From NCBI GenBank assembly GCA_036394195.1, contig DASWFO010000164.1, positions 1 to 28,704 on the forward strand: a stretch of 28,704 nucleotides of DNA, given 5' to 3'. A model generated the notes under the pieces. That model made no database searches and was not told where the DNA came from. It saw only the letters and a program-made list of their open reading frames with translations. Source of the stretch: DATJPD01 sp036394195 (GTDB lineage: Bacteria > Pseudomonadota > Alphaproteobacteria > CACIAM-22H2). Made by a program: the position numbers and the translations under genes. Shown here one piece after another: positions 14,555 to 25,643 of the stretch (its first letter is position 1; each line of letters opens with the position of its first letter).

Positions 14555-14890
14555 TCAACGAGCGGCCGGCTTGGGACTGAAATGCTTTTCGAACTTTTCT
14601 GGGACACCTTTCCAGCTGTCGGCGTCGGCGGGCGCATCCGCCTTTCGGGTAATATTCGGCCACTGTTCAGCGTATTCGGTGTTCACCGATACCCATTTCT
14701 CCGCCCCCGGGTCGGTATCCGGCACGATGGCCTCAGCCGGGCACTCGGGCTCGCAGACGCCGCAGTCGATGCACTCCGAGGGCTTGATCACGAGCATGTT
14801 TTCCCCCTCGTAGAAGCAATCGACGGGGCACACTTCGACGCAGTCCATGTACTTGCACTTAATGCACGCTTCCGTGACGACGTAGGTCAT
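14555..14890 (-). CDS. fdxA: Ferredoxin FdxA (7Fe: [3Fe-4S][4Fe-4S])
   Basis: A 111-residue cytosolic electron carrier. The cysteine pattern is that of the Azotobacter-type 7Fe ferredoxin: CIKCKYMDCVEVCP at about residues 9-22, and CIDCGVCEPECP at about 40-51. A characteristic C-terminal extension follows (EKWVSVNTEYAEQWPNITRK). The ATG at 14890 (MTYVV) is the family start and has a cggag ribosome site nine bases upstream; an in-frame start at 14938 adds 16 unrelated residues. It lies between terC and carD on the same strand. The redox partner is not evident from the window. Confidence 0.95.
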   Translation of the reverse strand: MTYVVTEACIKCKYMDCVEVCPVDCFYEGENMLVIKPSECIDCGVCEPECPAEAIVPDTDPGAEKWVSVNTEYAEQWPNITRKADAPADADSWKGVPEKFEKHFSPKPAAR

Positions 14891-15057
14891 CGCCGAGACT
14901 CCGAAATTAGGCGGCTGAATGGGGCCGCTGCCTAACATGCCCTCTTTCGAGGGGCAACCCTGTGCGAAATAGGGAAAAGGGCGGCGCGAGCCCGCGAGAT
15001 ATATCGGCCCCCGCCCGCGCGGTTACAAGGCCTGCCGCGAGCGGTGCCGGGGTCGCC

Positions 15058-16011
15058 CTATGACGACGCCGGCTGCTGCCCACGCGCCCGCCGCATGGCC
15101 CAGGCGAGCAGCTCGGCGACCGTGATGGCGATGACCGCACCGAAGATCGGATGCACGGCGTCGAGCGCCGAGGCCGCCATGCCGCCTTCCGCACCTTCCG
15201 CGGGCGTGCCCTGGGTGTAGCCGAGAGCGCTGAAGATGAAGGCGACGATCATCGGGGCCCGCGCCAGCAGGATCTGGCCGACCGTCTGTACGCCGACCAG
15301 GGCCGCCGCCTCGACGGCCTCCTCGGCGATGTCAGCCCCCTTGGGTTGCGCGGGGGCGACCAGCCGGCCGACCAGCACGACCAGCACGGAGCAGGCCAGC
15401 GGCACCACCTCCGGCGCCCACGGCGCCTGATGCTCGATCCAGTCCTTCCAGATCGGATCGGCGAGGACAATCTGCCCGCCGACAAAGCCGATCAGCGCCG
15501 CCGCGCCGGGAATGATGATCGGAAACCGGTTCAGCAGCTTGATGAGCAGGGTGGCCCCGTACACGACCATCGGAATGCTGACCGCGAGCCCGATGATCAG
15601 CAGCGTGAAATTGCCCTTCGCCACCGCCGCGACCGCGACGATGTTGTCGAAGCTCATGATGATGTCGGCGATGACGACGATCTTGATCGCCTGCCACAGG
15701 GTCGCCGCCGCCTCCACATTCTCGCCCTCGTCCTGCGGCAGCATCAGCTTATAGGCGATCCAGAACAGCAAGGCCCCGAACACGATCCGCAGGAACGGGA
15801 TGCCGAGCAGGTACGCGACGAAGATGGTGAACAGGATCAGCAGAACGACCGCCGCACCGGCGCCGAAGAAAATGCCGAGCTTCTGTTCCTTGGGCGGCAG
15901 GTTGCGGCAGGCGAGTGCGATGACGACGGCGTTGTCGCCCGACAGGATGATGTTGACCGCCATGATCTGAACCAGCAGCAGCCAGAACTGCACGTCGAAC
16001 ACGTCAATCAT
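15058..16011 (-). CDS. TerC-family integral membrane protein
   Basis: A 317-residue inner-membrane protein with about eight hydrophobic segments. The TerC signature acidic motifs are present: NIILSGDNAVVIALA (about residues 20-34) and SFDNIVAVAAVA (about 121-132). Members are linked to tellurite resistance and to manganese or other metal export during protein secretion; the substrate here is not known. A loop of about 35 residues rich in Ala, Pro and Glu precedes the last helices. It starts 54 bp after the S4 gene's stop, with a strong hairpin between, so it may have its own promoter. Confidence 0.88.
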   Translation of the reverse strand: MIDVFDVQFWLLLVQIMAVNIILSGDNAVVIALACRNLPPKEQKLGIFFGAGAAVVLLILFTIFVAYLLGIPFLRIVFGALLFWIAYKLMLPQDEGENVEAAATLWQAIKIVVIADIIMSFDNIVAVAAVAKGNFTLLIIGLAVSIPMVVYGATLLIKLLNRFPIIIPGAAALIGFVGGQIVLADPIWKDWIEHQAPWAPEVVPLACSVLVVLVGRLVAPAQPKGADIAEEAVEAAALVGVQTVGQILLARAPMIVAFIFSALGYTQGTPAEGAEGGMAASALDAVHPIFGAVIAITVAELLAWAMRRARGQQPASS

Positions 16012-16045
16012 CTCGCTTCGTCTCCACTCCCCGGATTTGATTTGA

Positions 16046-16065
16046 GCGGCCCGGAACCGGGCCGC
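16046..16065 (-). terminator. Hairpin between the S4 gene and terC
   Basis: gcggcccgg and ccgggccgc form a perfect 9-bp stem with a 2-base centre. It touches the S4 gene's stop codon. On the minus strand it is followed by tcaaatcaaatc rather than a clean T-run, so it may only attenuate read-through into terC. Confidence 0.45.
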
Positions 16066-16385
16066 CTATTCCGTCTCGTCGCCCCCGCGACCGGCATGCA
16101 GCGCGCCGTTCGGCTGCCCGTCCGGCGGCGCCAAGTCCTCGTACAACGAACGGGCCTCCGCCGGCGGCCCGCGCCGACCGGCGAGCTCCGTGATCTTGAT
16201 CACTCGAATATGCGGCCCCAGCGGAAACGTCAATACGTCTCCCGGATGGACCGCGTAATGGGCCTTGTGGGTGACGTGGCCCGACACCCGCAACCGCCCG
16301 TCGTCGCAGAACTGGGAGGCGGCCGCGCGCGTCTTGAAAAAGCGCGCGCACCACAGCCATTTGTCCAGGCGCTGGCTGCCGCCCA

Positions 16386-16386
<1 letters not shown>
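16066..16386 (-). CDS. RNA-binding S4 domain protein (Hsp15-like)
   Basis: A 106-residue protein with an S4 RNA-binding domain at its N-terminus: QRLDKWLWCARFFKTRAAASQFCDDGRLRVSG (residues 5-36), as in heat-shock protein 15, which binds stalled 50S subunits carrying peptidyl-tRNA. A short acidic/Gly-rich tail ends in GGDETE. The start ATG overlaps the helicase stop by one base (TGATG at 16384-16388), so translation is probably coupled. This pairing of an Suv3-like helicase and an S4 protein suggests a shared role in RNA handling; that link is inference. Confidence 0.9.
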
Positions 16387-18941
<2,555 letters not shown>

Positions 18942-19041
18942 CTGCGACAACACTGTGAAGGATTCGCCGCCCGATGCAAGGTTCGGGTGGTGAATCTTTT
19001 ATGGTTAAAAATGCGGTGGCGGTGCTGCGGCAAGCCCGGCC

Positions 19042-19533
19042 TTATGGCACCGGCACCGCGGCGATCGATTCGACCACCACCGTCGCCCGGCTGTCGTGGG
19101 CCTGGGCCTCGACCGTCGGAGCCGGTGCCGCCGGGCTCTCCTTGCCGTAGCTGGTGGTGAACAGCTGACGCTCATCGACGCCAAGCGCCACCAGGTAATT
19201 CTTGACCGCCTCGGCGCGTTCGGCACCGAGCGCGATGCCGTAGTCGCGGGTGGTCCGGCCATCGCCATGTCCGATGATCGTGAACCGCAGGTTCGGCTGG
19301 CGGCGCAACGCCGTCGCCCAGCCTTCCAGGCGGCGCCGGGAGTCCGCGTTGAGCTCCGACTTGCCGGCTTCGAAGTACACGCTGTTCGCGGCCTCGGCCG
19401 CCGCCGCGTCGTAGGGCCGCGCCTGCGCCGCGTTCGGCTCGGCCCGAGCGCGGTCCGCAGGACGCGACGAGCACCCGCCCGCCGCAAGAGCGGACAGCAG
19501 GATGACCGCCGTGGCGAGGCGCAGCCGGTCCAT
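19042..19533 (-). CDS. OmpA-family (Pal-like) lipoprotein
   Basis: A 163-residue outer-membrane lipoprotein. The signal peptide is followed by lipobox LAAGGC (lipidated Cys about residue 21). A linker of 30 residues precedes an OmpA C-terminal peptidoglycan-binding domain: VYFEAGKSELNADSRRRLEGWA, then IIGHGDGRTTRDYGIALGAERAEAVKNYL. It is a compact version of the fold. The usual 'GHTD' Asp position reads GHGD, so the pocket is slightly changed. It is divergent from htpG, with 167 bp between starts. A role in envelope anchoring is inferred from the family. Confidence 0.88.
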   Translation of the reverse strand: MDRLRLATAVILLSALAAGGCSSRPADRARAEPNAAQARPYDAAAAEAANSVYFEAGKSELNADSRRRLEGWATALRRQPNLRFTIIGHGDGRTTRDYGIALGAERAEAVKNYLVALGVDERQLFTTSYGKESPAAPAPTVEAQAHDSRATVVVESIAAVPVP

Positions 19534-19623
19534 TCATTGTAGATAGGCATGTCGTCGCGGCTGGCAAGCCGGCGGCTTGACCTCGAAAAGCGCGTCCGCG
19601 GTACCATGCAACCCCCTTGCCGG

Positions 19624-19700
19624 CCGGAGATTTCCTCCTTAAATCCGGTACCGCACGGGGACTCGTCCAAAGACGGGCAACACCAAGAGAGGGTAGGAGA
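19624..19700 (+). promoter_or_regulatory. Structured 5' leader of htpG
   Basis: Upstream of the htpG start a stem ccgg-ag-attt (19624-19633) pairs with aaatccgg (19641-19648) around the loop cctcctt. A second small hairpin, cgtc/gacg, lies near 19665. The ribosome site is gaggg at 19689-19693, about eight bases from the ATG. The pyrimidine loop can pair with gagg for only four bases, so a heat-sensing switch is possible but weakly supported. Confidence 0.25.
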
Positions 19701-21593
19701 ATGACCACGACCGCCACGGATCCCGCGGCGAAGGGGGCTTCGGAAAAACTGTCGTTTCAGGCCGAGGTCGGGCGGCTGCTCGATATCGTCGCCCATTCGC
19801 TGTACAGCGACCGCCGGGTCTTCCTGCGCGAGCTGATCTCCAACGCGTCCGACGCCTGCGACCGGCTGCGCTACGAAGCGCAGACCAGGCCGGAGCTGGC
19901 GCCGGCGGACGCGAGGTACCGGATCGAGCTCAGCCTCGACAAGGCGGCGCGCACCCTCACGGTCACCGACAACGGCATCGGGATGAACCGGGCCGAGTTG
20001 ATCGAGAACCTCGGCACGATCGCCCGGTCCGGCACCGCCGCGTTCGTCAAGAGCCTCACCGGCGACAAGCAGAAGGATATGCCGCTGATCGGTCAGTTCG
20101 GCGTCGGCTTCTATTCGGCGTTCATGGTCGCCGACAAGGTCACCGTCGAGACCCGGCGGGCCGGCGAGCCCGCCGGCTGGCGCTGGACCTCCGACGGACA
20201 GGGCGAGTTCACCATCGAGCCGGTCGAGCGCGCGTCCGCGGGCACCTCGGTCATCCTGCACATGCGCGCCGACGCCGACGAGTTTCTCGATCCCGAGAAC
20301 ATCCGGCACATCGTACGCCAGTACTCCGACCACATCGCCCTGCCGATCCTGCTCGGCGGCGAGCGCGGCGAGACCTTGAACCGCGCCTCGGCGCTGTGGA
20401 TGCGGCCCAAAAGCGAGATCACCGCCGAGCAGTACACGGAGTTCTACCACCATGTCAGCCACGGCTTCGACGATCCGTGGCTGACCATCCACTGGCGGGC
20501 CGAGGGCAAGATCGAGTATGCCGGCCTGCTGTTCGTGCCGTCGAGCCGGCCGCTCGATCTCTACCAGCCGGAGCGCAAGCACGGGGTGAAGCTCTATGTG
20601 AAGCGCGTCTTCATCACCGACGGCCAGAAGGACCTGCTGCCCGGTTACCTGCGGTTCCTGCGCGGCGTCGTAGACTCCGAAGACCTGCCGCTCAACATCA
20701 GCCGCGAAATGCTGCAGAACAATCCGGTGCTGACGCTGATCCGGAACGGCGTGGTCAGCCGCGTTCTGGCCGACATCGAGAAGAAGGCCAAGGACGCGCC
20801 CGAGGAATATACGAAATTCTGGGACAATTTCGGCGCCGTGTTCAAGGAAGGGCTGTACGAGGACGCCGCCAACCGCGAGAAGCTGTGGGCGTTGGCGCGC
20901 TTCGCGACGACGCACGGGTCCGGCCTGCACAGCCTGGCGGACTATGTGGGCCGCATGAAGCCGGGCCAGGAGTCGATCTACTACATCGCCGGCGACGACG
21001 TGGCCGCGCTGTCAGGCAGCCCGCAGATCGAAGGCTTCAAGAAACGCGGCGTCGAGGTCCTCTTGCTCGCCGATCCGGTGGACGAGTTCTGGGCGGCGCA
21101 GGTCGGCGAATATCAGGGCAAGAAGTTCAAGTCGGTGACCCGCGGAGCCGCCGACCTGTCGAAGATCGCGGTGCCGGACGACAAGAAGGACGAGACCAAG
21201 ACGGACGACGCCGACGTGACGCCGCTGCTGGCCCTGTTCCGGCTCGCCCTCTCGGATACGGTCAAGGATGTGCGGGTCTCGCAGCGGCTGACCGACAGCG
21301 CCGTCTGTCTCGTCGCCGACGAAAGCGACCTCGACATCCATCTCGAGCGCCTGCTGCGCGCCCACAAGCAGATCCAGACCGCGTCGAAGCGGATCCTCGA
21401 GATCAACGCCGATCACCCGATGATCCGCAAGCTGGCGGCTGCGGTCGGCAAGGAGGGCTCAGGTGAGACCCTCAACGAAGCGGCGCTGCTGCTGCTCGAC
21501 CAGGCCCGCCTGCTCGAAGGCGAGCCGCTCCCGGACGTGCCTGCCTTCGCGCGGCGCTTGAGCGCCATGATGCAGCGCGGGTTTGCCGGCTAA
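19701..21593 (+). CDS. htpG: Chaperone HtpG (bacterial Hsp90)
   Basis: A 630-residue cytosolic ATP-dependent chaperone of usual length. The GHKL ATPase domain shows FLRELISNASDACDRLRY near residue 42, DNGIGMN near 92, and GQFGVGFYSAFM near 133. The middle domain has LYVKRVFITD and DLPLNISREMLQNN. The C-terminal dimerisation domain ends in LLLDQARLLEGEPLPD. The charged linker of eukaryotic Hsp90 is missing, as in all HtpG. The ATG at 19701 follows gagggtagg; the frame is open further upstream, but homologues start here. It is monocistronic, converging with the DUF1223 gene 17 bp later. Confidence 0.97.
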   Translation: MTTTATDPAAKGASEKLSFQAEVGRLLDIVAHSLYSDRRVFLRELISNASDACDRLRYEAQTRPELAPADARYRIELSLDKAARTLTVTDNGIGMNRAELIENLGTIARSGTAAFVKSLTGDKQKDMPLIGQFGVGFYSAFMVADKVTVETRRAGEPAGWRWTSDGQGEFTIEPVERASAGTSVILHMRADADEFLDPENIRHIVRQYSDHIALPILLGGERGETLNRASALWMRPKSEITAEQYTEFYHHVSHGFDDPWLTIHWRAEGKIEYAGLLFVPSSRPLDLYQPERKHGVKLYVKRVFITDGQKDLLPGYLRFLRGVVDSEDLPLNISREMLQNNPVLTLIRNGVVSRVLADIEKKAKDAPEEYTKFWDNFGAVFKEGLYEDAANREKLWALARFATTHGSGLHSLADYVGRMKPGQESIYYIAGDDVAALSGSPQIEGFKKRGVEVLLLADPVDEFWAAQVGEYQGKKFKSVTRGAADLSKIAVPDDKKDETKTDDADVTPLLALFRLALSDTVKDVRVSQRLTDSAVCLVADESDLDIHLERLLRAHKQIQTASKRILEINADHPMIRKLAAAVGKEGSGETLNEAALLLLDQARLLEGEPLPDVPAFARRLSAMMQRGFAG

Positions 21594-21610
21594 CGCGGGG
21601 ATCGAGGCCC

Positions 21611-22381
21611 TTATTTGCCCCGCAGCGGCGGGTCGATCGCGTAGGCGGCGAGGATGGCCCCAGGGCCGGTCGCAGTCTGGCGCTGGACGAAAATCGCGCA
21701 GCCGCTCTTTTCGTATTCGTCCATGTCGACGTCGAGCTTCAAGGTGACGGGGTCGCCGTCATAGGTCCCGAGCTTGGTCCATTCGCGGACGACGTTATGC
21801 TCGACTAGGTCGCGCCCGGCGTTTTCGCCCCGCTCCACCGCGGTGTGGACCTGCGGATCGAAGATCGCGATCCACACGGTCGCCGGCACCGCGGGACCCG
21901 GACCGATATGCACGTCATGGCCGACGAGCTTGATCGTCGGCAGATTGGCCGCCTCGGCCTCGTGCTGCTTCTTGGCCTGGACGATCAGCTTCTCCATCTC
22001 GGGCCGCTCCGACCCGATGCCTTGGAGCCGGCCGTTGATCACCATCTGCGGGGTATAAACGTAGCGCTGCGACAAGGCGGTCGAATATTGGCGCTGGCGC
22101 ATGGTGAAGGCGTGCTGCGCGTACGGGTCCTTCCAGCCGATATAGTCCCAGTAATCGACATGCATCGAGAGCGCCACGATGTCGCTCCGCTTCTTCAACT
22201 CGCCGAGATAGACATCCGCCGGCGGACAGGTGTCGCAGCCCTGGCTGGTGAACAGTTCGACCACGACCGGGACGGTGCGTTCGCCCGCGACGGCCGGCGC
22301 CGAGGCCGCGAGCCCGGCGCCGAGCGCGGCCAAGGCAAGGCGCCGGAGAAGGGGTTGGAAAATTAATTGCATGTGCAACAT
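21611..22381 (-). CDS. DUF1223 exported thioredoxin-like protein
   Basis: A 256-residue protein with a signal peptide (to about residue 32, APAVAGERT). It then has a thioredoxin-like start, VVELFTSQGCDTCPPADVYL, with a CxxC pair at about residues 49-52. Conserved family stretches follow: ALSMHVDYWDYIGWKDPYA and RYVYTPQMVINGR. DUF1223 is frequent in alphaproteobacteria; a periplasmic thiol role is suggested by the fold, not proven. Two in-frame ATGs (22381 and 22372) are possible; the first is used. It is divergent from the small gene at 22554. Confidence 0.9.
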   Translation of the reverse strand: MLHMQLIFQPLLRRLALAALGAGLAASAPAVAGERTVPVVVELFTSQGCDTCPPADVYLGELKKRSDIVALSMHVDYWDYIGWKDPYAQHAFTMRQRQYSTALSQRYVYTPQMVINGRLQGIGSERPEMEKLIVQAKKQHEAEAANLPTIKLVGHDVHIGPGPAVPATVWIAIFDPQVHTAVERGENAGRDLVEHNVVREWTKLGTYDGDPVTLKLDVDMDEYEKSGCAIFVQRQTATGPGAILAAYAIDPPLRGK

Positions 22382-22514
22382 CTTACCTCGCCCGCATCTT
22401 ACCTTGCCGGCCGGACGCGCCCAATCACCATGGAGTGAGGCGCGTCACATCGGCGTGAGAGCCGCGTCAGACCATGGCCGCAAAAACCAGAATATCGGGC
22501 CGCCGAGCCCGTTG

Positions 22515-22520
22515 TATAAT
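22515..22520 (+). promoter_or_regulatory. Perfect -10 hexamer upstream of the small exported gene at 22554
   Basis: tataat occurs 33 bp before the ATG in otherwise GC-rich DNA. No good -35 hexamer is found 16-18 bases upstream, so an activator or a variant sigma contact would be needed if it is used. Confidence 0.35.
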
Positions 22521-22553
22521 TAACCGGCGCAGACGCAAGCCCAGGGAGGGCCC

Positions 22554-22874
22554 ATGACCCACCTCGTTGTCACTCTGGTGGCGGCCGGCCTGCTGGCCGC
22601 CGGCCCCGCCGTCGCCGCCGACCGGCCGGGACAAACCCCGATGCCGCCGAACGGACCGCCCAACTGGCCGAGCCCCGAGACCGAGGCGAAGCTCAGGGGC
22701 GCCATCGACCAGATGGTCGGCGCGTTCGAGCAATTGCTGCGCGAAGTCCCCCGCTACGGCCTGCCCGAGATCACCGAGGACGGCGACATCATCCTGCGCC
22801 GGCTGCAGCCGCCGCCCGCCTCGCCCCCGCACCGGCGCGGACCAGGGCCGGAAGAAGACGAAGCGCGGACATAA
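22554..22874 (+). CDS. Small exported protein of unknown function
   Basis: A 106-residue protein with a clear signal peptide (MTHLVVTLVAAGLLAAGPAVAA, cut before DRP). A proline-rich stretch is followed by one amphipathic helix (AIDQMVGAFEQLLREVP). Then comes a short strand motif, YGLPEITEDGDIILRRL, and a disordered acidic/Pro tail. The helix plus 'PE..x.GDIIIRR' pattern recalls short periplasmic proteins of Rhodobacter-type genomes that databases sometimes mislabel as ATPases; no nucleotide motif is present here. Ribosome site cagggagg lies upstream of the ATG. Function is unknown. Confidence 0.72.
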   Translation: MTHLVVTLVAAGLLAAGPAVAADRPGQTPMPPNGPPNWPSPETEAKLRGAIDQMVGAFEQLLREVPRYGLPEITEDGDIILRRLQPPPASPPHRRGPGPEEDEART

Positions 22875-23048
22875 AACCGCCGCCCAAGGGTTGGGAGCGC
22901 GGGGCGCGCGCAAGGCAGACGACAGCATAAAAATGCCCTGGCACTCGCGGGAACCAGTCGCTGCATCGCGACCTGTTTCCAGCGAATGGCGACCGGTCTC
23001 ATTGCTTCGATGGGCCGCCGGGCTTCGCCATTCCAAACGAGAAACGCC

Positions 23049-23519
23049 ATGCGCTCGTTTTCGCTTGCCGGCCCGCTGCTTGCCGCGGCCTGCCTGGTGT
23101 CTCCCGCCCTCGCCCAGGAACTGCAGATCAACCAGCGGCTGACCACGCCGACGGCGCAGGCCGACGCTTATGCCGGGATGACGGTGGGGCGTCTCATTCT
23201 GGTGCTGGGTCTCAGCCTGCAGGGCGTCCCCCCGTCGGAGCTGCGCGGCGAAGCGTTGGCGCGCCGGCTGCAGGCGCTCGGCGAGCCCGGCCGGCGCTCG
23301 CGGCACCCGGTGACGCCCGTCGCCCCGCCGGCGCCGCTGCTCGCCCGTCAGTCGGTCGCCGATCCGCCGCCGATGCCGGTGGCCGCGGTCATGTCGGCCC
23401 CCGCCGACGCGGCGGTGCTGCCTGCCCCAGTCCTGCCCGCCCCAGCCCTGCCCGCTGCAATCCTGCCCGCCCCAGTCCTGCCCACCGGAGTGCGCCCAGA
23501 GCCAGCCACGGCCCACTGA
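23049..23519 (+). CDS. Exported Pro/Ala-rich low-complexity protein
   Basis: A 156-residue protein starting at the ATG at 23049, which gives a clean signal peptide (MRSFSLAGPLLAAACLVSPALA, cut before QELQ). The mature N-terminal half has some conserved look (LQINQRLTTPTAQADAYAGM). After residue 80 it is Pro/Ala-rich and contains a short tandem repeat of the LPAPV type (DNA about 23418-23485). An in-frame start at 22986 adds 21 residues that would spoil the signal. No family recognised. Probably periplasmic or surface-exposed. Confidence 0.6.
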   Translation: MRSFSLAGPLLAAACLVSPALAQELQINQRLTTPTAQADAYAGMTVGRLILVLGLSLQGVPPSELRGEALARRLQALGEPGRRSRHPVTPVAPPAPLLARQSVADPPPMPVAAVMSAPADAAVLPAPVLPAPALPAAILPAPVLPTGVRPEPATAH

Positions 23520-23533
23520 CCGCGGACCGGATC

Positions 23534-23722
23534 CTATTTCGCGGGGTCGCGCCCGGATGCGCGCCGGGCGGCCCGCGTCAGTACGCTTGAAAGGCGCTTG
23601 GAGCGGGCGATCTCCGCGCGCCCGCGCTCGACGATCTTCTGCGCCCGCGCCAAGTCTCGCTCCTTCTCCTCCAGCAGCGCCTCGCGGGCCCGCGCTCCTC
23701 GCACGTCGGTCTTCTTCGTCAT
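23534..23722 (-). CDS. Small basic coiled-coil protein, hypothetical
   Basis: A 62-residue, highly charged peptide starting MTKKTDVRGARAREALLEEKE. It continues as one predicted helix rich in Arg, Lys, Glu and Ala. No membrane segment, signal or motif is seen. The gene starts with ATG and sits between two other reading directions, with 14 bp to the upstream converging gene. Its composition fits a genuine helical protein, but a chance open frame in GC-rich DNA cannot be excluded. Confidence 0.5.
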   Translation of the reverse strand: MTKKTDVRGARAREALLEEKERDLARAQKIVERGRAEIARSKRLSSVLTRAARRASGRDPAK

Positions 23723-23847
23723 GCCAGTGCTCCCCGTGGCGCTTTGCCCTCATTCGCGCCGACCGGCTTTGACTTGGGCCCGCGGATCGATTGATCAACC
23801 GGCACTCGCCGGTCCAAAAATGAGGCAGGATTTGTCGCGAACCGCGC

Positions 23848-25152
23848 CTAGGGGGCGAGCAGTTTCGGCAGCCACAGGCTGATGCCCGGAAGGGCGGTCA
23901 GCAGCGCCAGCAACACCAGGTCGGCGATGATGAACGGCGTGACGCCGCGGTAGATCGTGCGCATCGAGATCTGCGGCGCCAGGCCGTGCAGCAGAAAGAC
24001 GATCACGCCGATCGGCGGGATGATCATGCCGAGCTCGATGACCACCACGTTGAGAACGCCCCACCACACCGCGTCGTAGCCGAGCTTGACGATCACCGGC
24101 AGGATGAACGGCAGCGTGATTAGCATGGCCGAGATCTCGTCGAAGACCGCGCCGAGGACGAGATAGGCGACGAGAATCAAAGACACGATCGCGAGCGGCG
24201 GCAGCGGCAGCCCCTGGATCGACAGGACCAGCGCCTCCGGAATCCGCGCCACCGTGATGAAATAAGAGAAGACGAAGGCGCCGATCAGGATCACGTACAG
24301 CATCGCGGTGGCGCTCGCCGCCTCGCGCAGGCCGGTGAAGAAGTTCGCCCACGTCATCCGGCCGCGCGCCAGCGCGCACAGGAACGACAGCACGGCCGCG
24401 ACCGAGGCCGCTTCGTTGACGGTGAACACGCCGCTGTACAGCCCGGCGAACACACCGACGATGAGCACCAGCACCGGTGACGCCCGGCGCAGCGCCAGCC
24501 AGCGCAGGCGCCACTCGACCCGGGCACTGACCGGGGCGGATTTCGGGCTGAAACGCACCACGGCCGCGATCGCGATCAGGTTCAGGGCCAGCGCCAACAG
24601 AGCCGGGACGACCGCGGCGGTGAAGAGGTCGAAGATGAAGGTCTGGCTGGCAATGCAATAGAGAATCATCACCACCGAAGGCGGGATGAGCGACTTCAGC
24701 GTGCCGCCCGCCGCGATCGTTCCGGTCGAGAAGGCCGGCGAATAGCCACGCTTCAGCATCTCCGGCAGCGCCACCCTGGCGAACGTGGCGGCCGTCGCGG
24801 TGGAGGAGCCGCACATCACGCCGAACGCCGCCGAGCCGCCGACGGTGGCATAGGCGAGCCCGCCGCGGCGGTGACCCAACAGCGCCGCCACCGCGTTGTA
24901 GATTTCCGCCGAAAACCCGGCCGTGGTGGCGAACGTGCCCATCAGCAGGAAGAGCGGCACCGTCGCGAGATCGACATTCGACAGGACGCTGGCCGGCTCG
25001 GTGGCGAGGATGGTCAGCGCCGGCCCCCAGCTGGTCTGGAGCGCCACGCCGGCGACGCCGACGACGATCATGGCAAAGCCGATCGGCACCTGCGCCAGGA
25101 TCAGCAGGAACAGGGCCCCGAGCCCCAGCGCGCCGATGACGAGCGGGCTCAC
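23848..25152 (-). CDS. dctM: TRAP transporter large permease (DctM)
   Basis: A 434-residue inner-membrane protein with about 12 hydrophobic segments, the ion-driven translocation subunit of a TRAP uptake system. Family stretches are LATVPLFLLMGTFATTAGFSAEIYNAV (about residue 63), GGSAAFGVMCGSSTATAATFARVALPEM (about 101), GGTLKSLIPPSVVMILYC and ELGMIIPPIGVIVFLLHG near the end. The start is a GTG at 25152 that overlaps the dctQ stop by four bases (GTGA). It is the last gene of the operon. Substrate is probably a carboxylate or similar small organic acid, not identifiable from sequence. Confidence 0.93.
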   Translation of the reverse strand: MSPLVIGALGLGALFLLILAQVPIGFAMIVVGVAGVALQTSWGPALTILATEPASVLSNVDLATVPLFLLMGTFATTAGFSAEIYNAVAALLGHRRGGLAYATVGGSAAFGVMCGSSTATAATFARVALPEMLKRGYSPAFSTGTIAAGGTLKSLIPPSVVMILYCIASQTFIFDLFTAAVVPALLALALNLIAIAAVVRFSPKSAPVSARVEWRLRWLALRRASPVLVLIVGVFAGLYSGVFTVNEAASVAAVLSFLCALARGRMTWANFFTGLREAASATAMLYVILIGAFVFSYFITVARIPEALVLSIQGLPLPPLAIVSLILVAYLVLGAVFDEISAMLITLPFILPVIVKLGYDAVWWGVLNVVVIELGMIIPPIGVIVFLLHGLAPQISMRTIYRGVTPFIIADLVLLALLTALPGISLWLPKLLAP

Positions 25153-25637
25153 CGGGGAGCGATCCTCGCGAACTCGCGCAGCGTCACGATCGCCTGCACC
25201 GCGACCGCGGACCACAGGATCATGTCGACGCCGAACCAGAACGGCGCCACCGGGATCTGCAGAACGAAGGTGGTCTCGTGCGCGCGGGCCATTTTGGCCG
25301 CGTACAGCCAGATCTGCCACGCCATGACCCCGAGAACCACGTCGACGAGAACCGCCGCCAGCGCGTCGAGGACGCGGCCGAATCCGGCGCTGAGCGAGCC
25401 GGCGAGGCGAATGGTGATGTTGCCGCGCTCGATCATAACCACCGGGATGCAGCAGGCGATGGCCACGGCGATCGCCAGCCCGCCCAGGTCGCGGACACCT
25501 TCGATCGGCTGATTGGCGATCCAGCGCATCAGGCCGTCGGCCAGGGTCATGGTGGCGAGGCCCATCAGGGCGACCAGGCCGACCACGGAGAGAACCCGCG
25601 TCGCGGCGAGGGCGGCGCGCTCCAGCGTCGACAACAT
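25149..25637 (-). CDS. dctQ: TRAP transporter small permease (DctQ)
   Basis: A 162-residue protein with four membrane segments, the small subunit that pairs with DctM. The N-terminal helix ends before DGLMRWIANQPIEG, the family's RYxFxxPxxW-like position. CCIPVVMIERGNITIRLAG follows, as in DctQ. It starts six bases after dctP's stop and its own stop overlaps dctM's start, so the three are co-translated. Confidence 0.9.
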   Translation of the reverse strand: MLSTLERAALAATRVLSVVGLVALMGLATMTLADGLMRWIANQPIEGVRDLGGLAIAVAIACCIPVVMIERGNITIRLAGSLSAGFGRVLDALAAVLVDVVLGVMAWQIWLYAAKMARAHETTFVLQIPVAPFWFGVDMILWSAVAVQAIVTLREFARIAPR

Positions 25638-25643
25638 GCCCAG

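Noticed and set aside
19576..19607. Possible heat-shock sigma (RpoH) promoter for htpG: cttgacc and taccat
   Set aside because: The spacer is about 19 bases, longer than known RpoH promoters, and the -10 match is poor.
19005..20930. Minus-strand open frame of about 640 codons
   Set aside because: It covers htpG antisense and then the OmpA gene in the wrong frame; no domain is recognisable.
23418..23485. Short direct repeats considered as a CRISPR-like array
   Set aside because: The repeats are coding, about 12-15 bases long, contiguous and without unique spacers.
23798..23813. accggc/gccggt hairpin as a terminator of the TRAP operon
   Set aside because: On the minus strand the T-run precedes the hairpin rather than following it, so it does not fit an intrinsic terminator.
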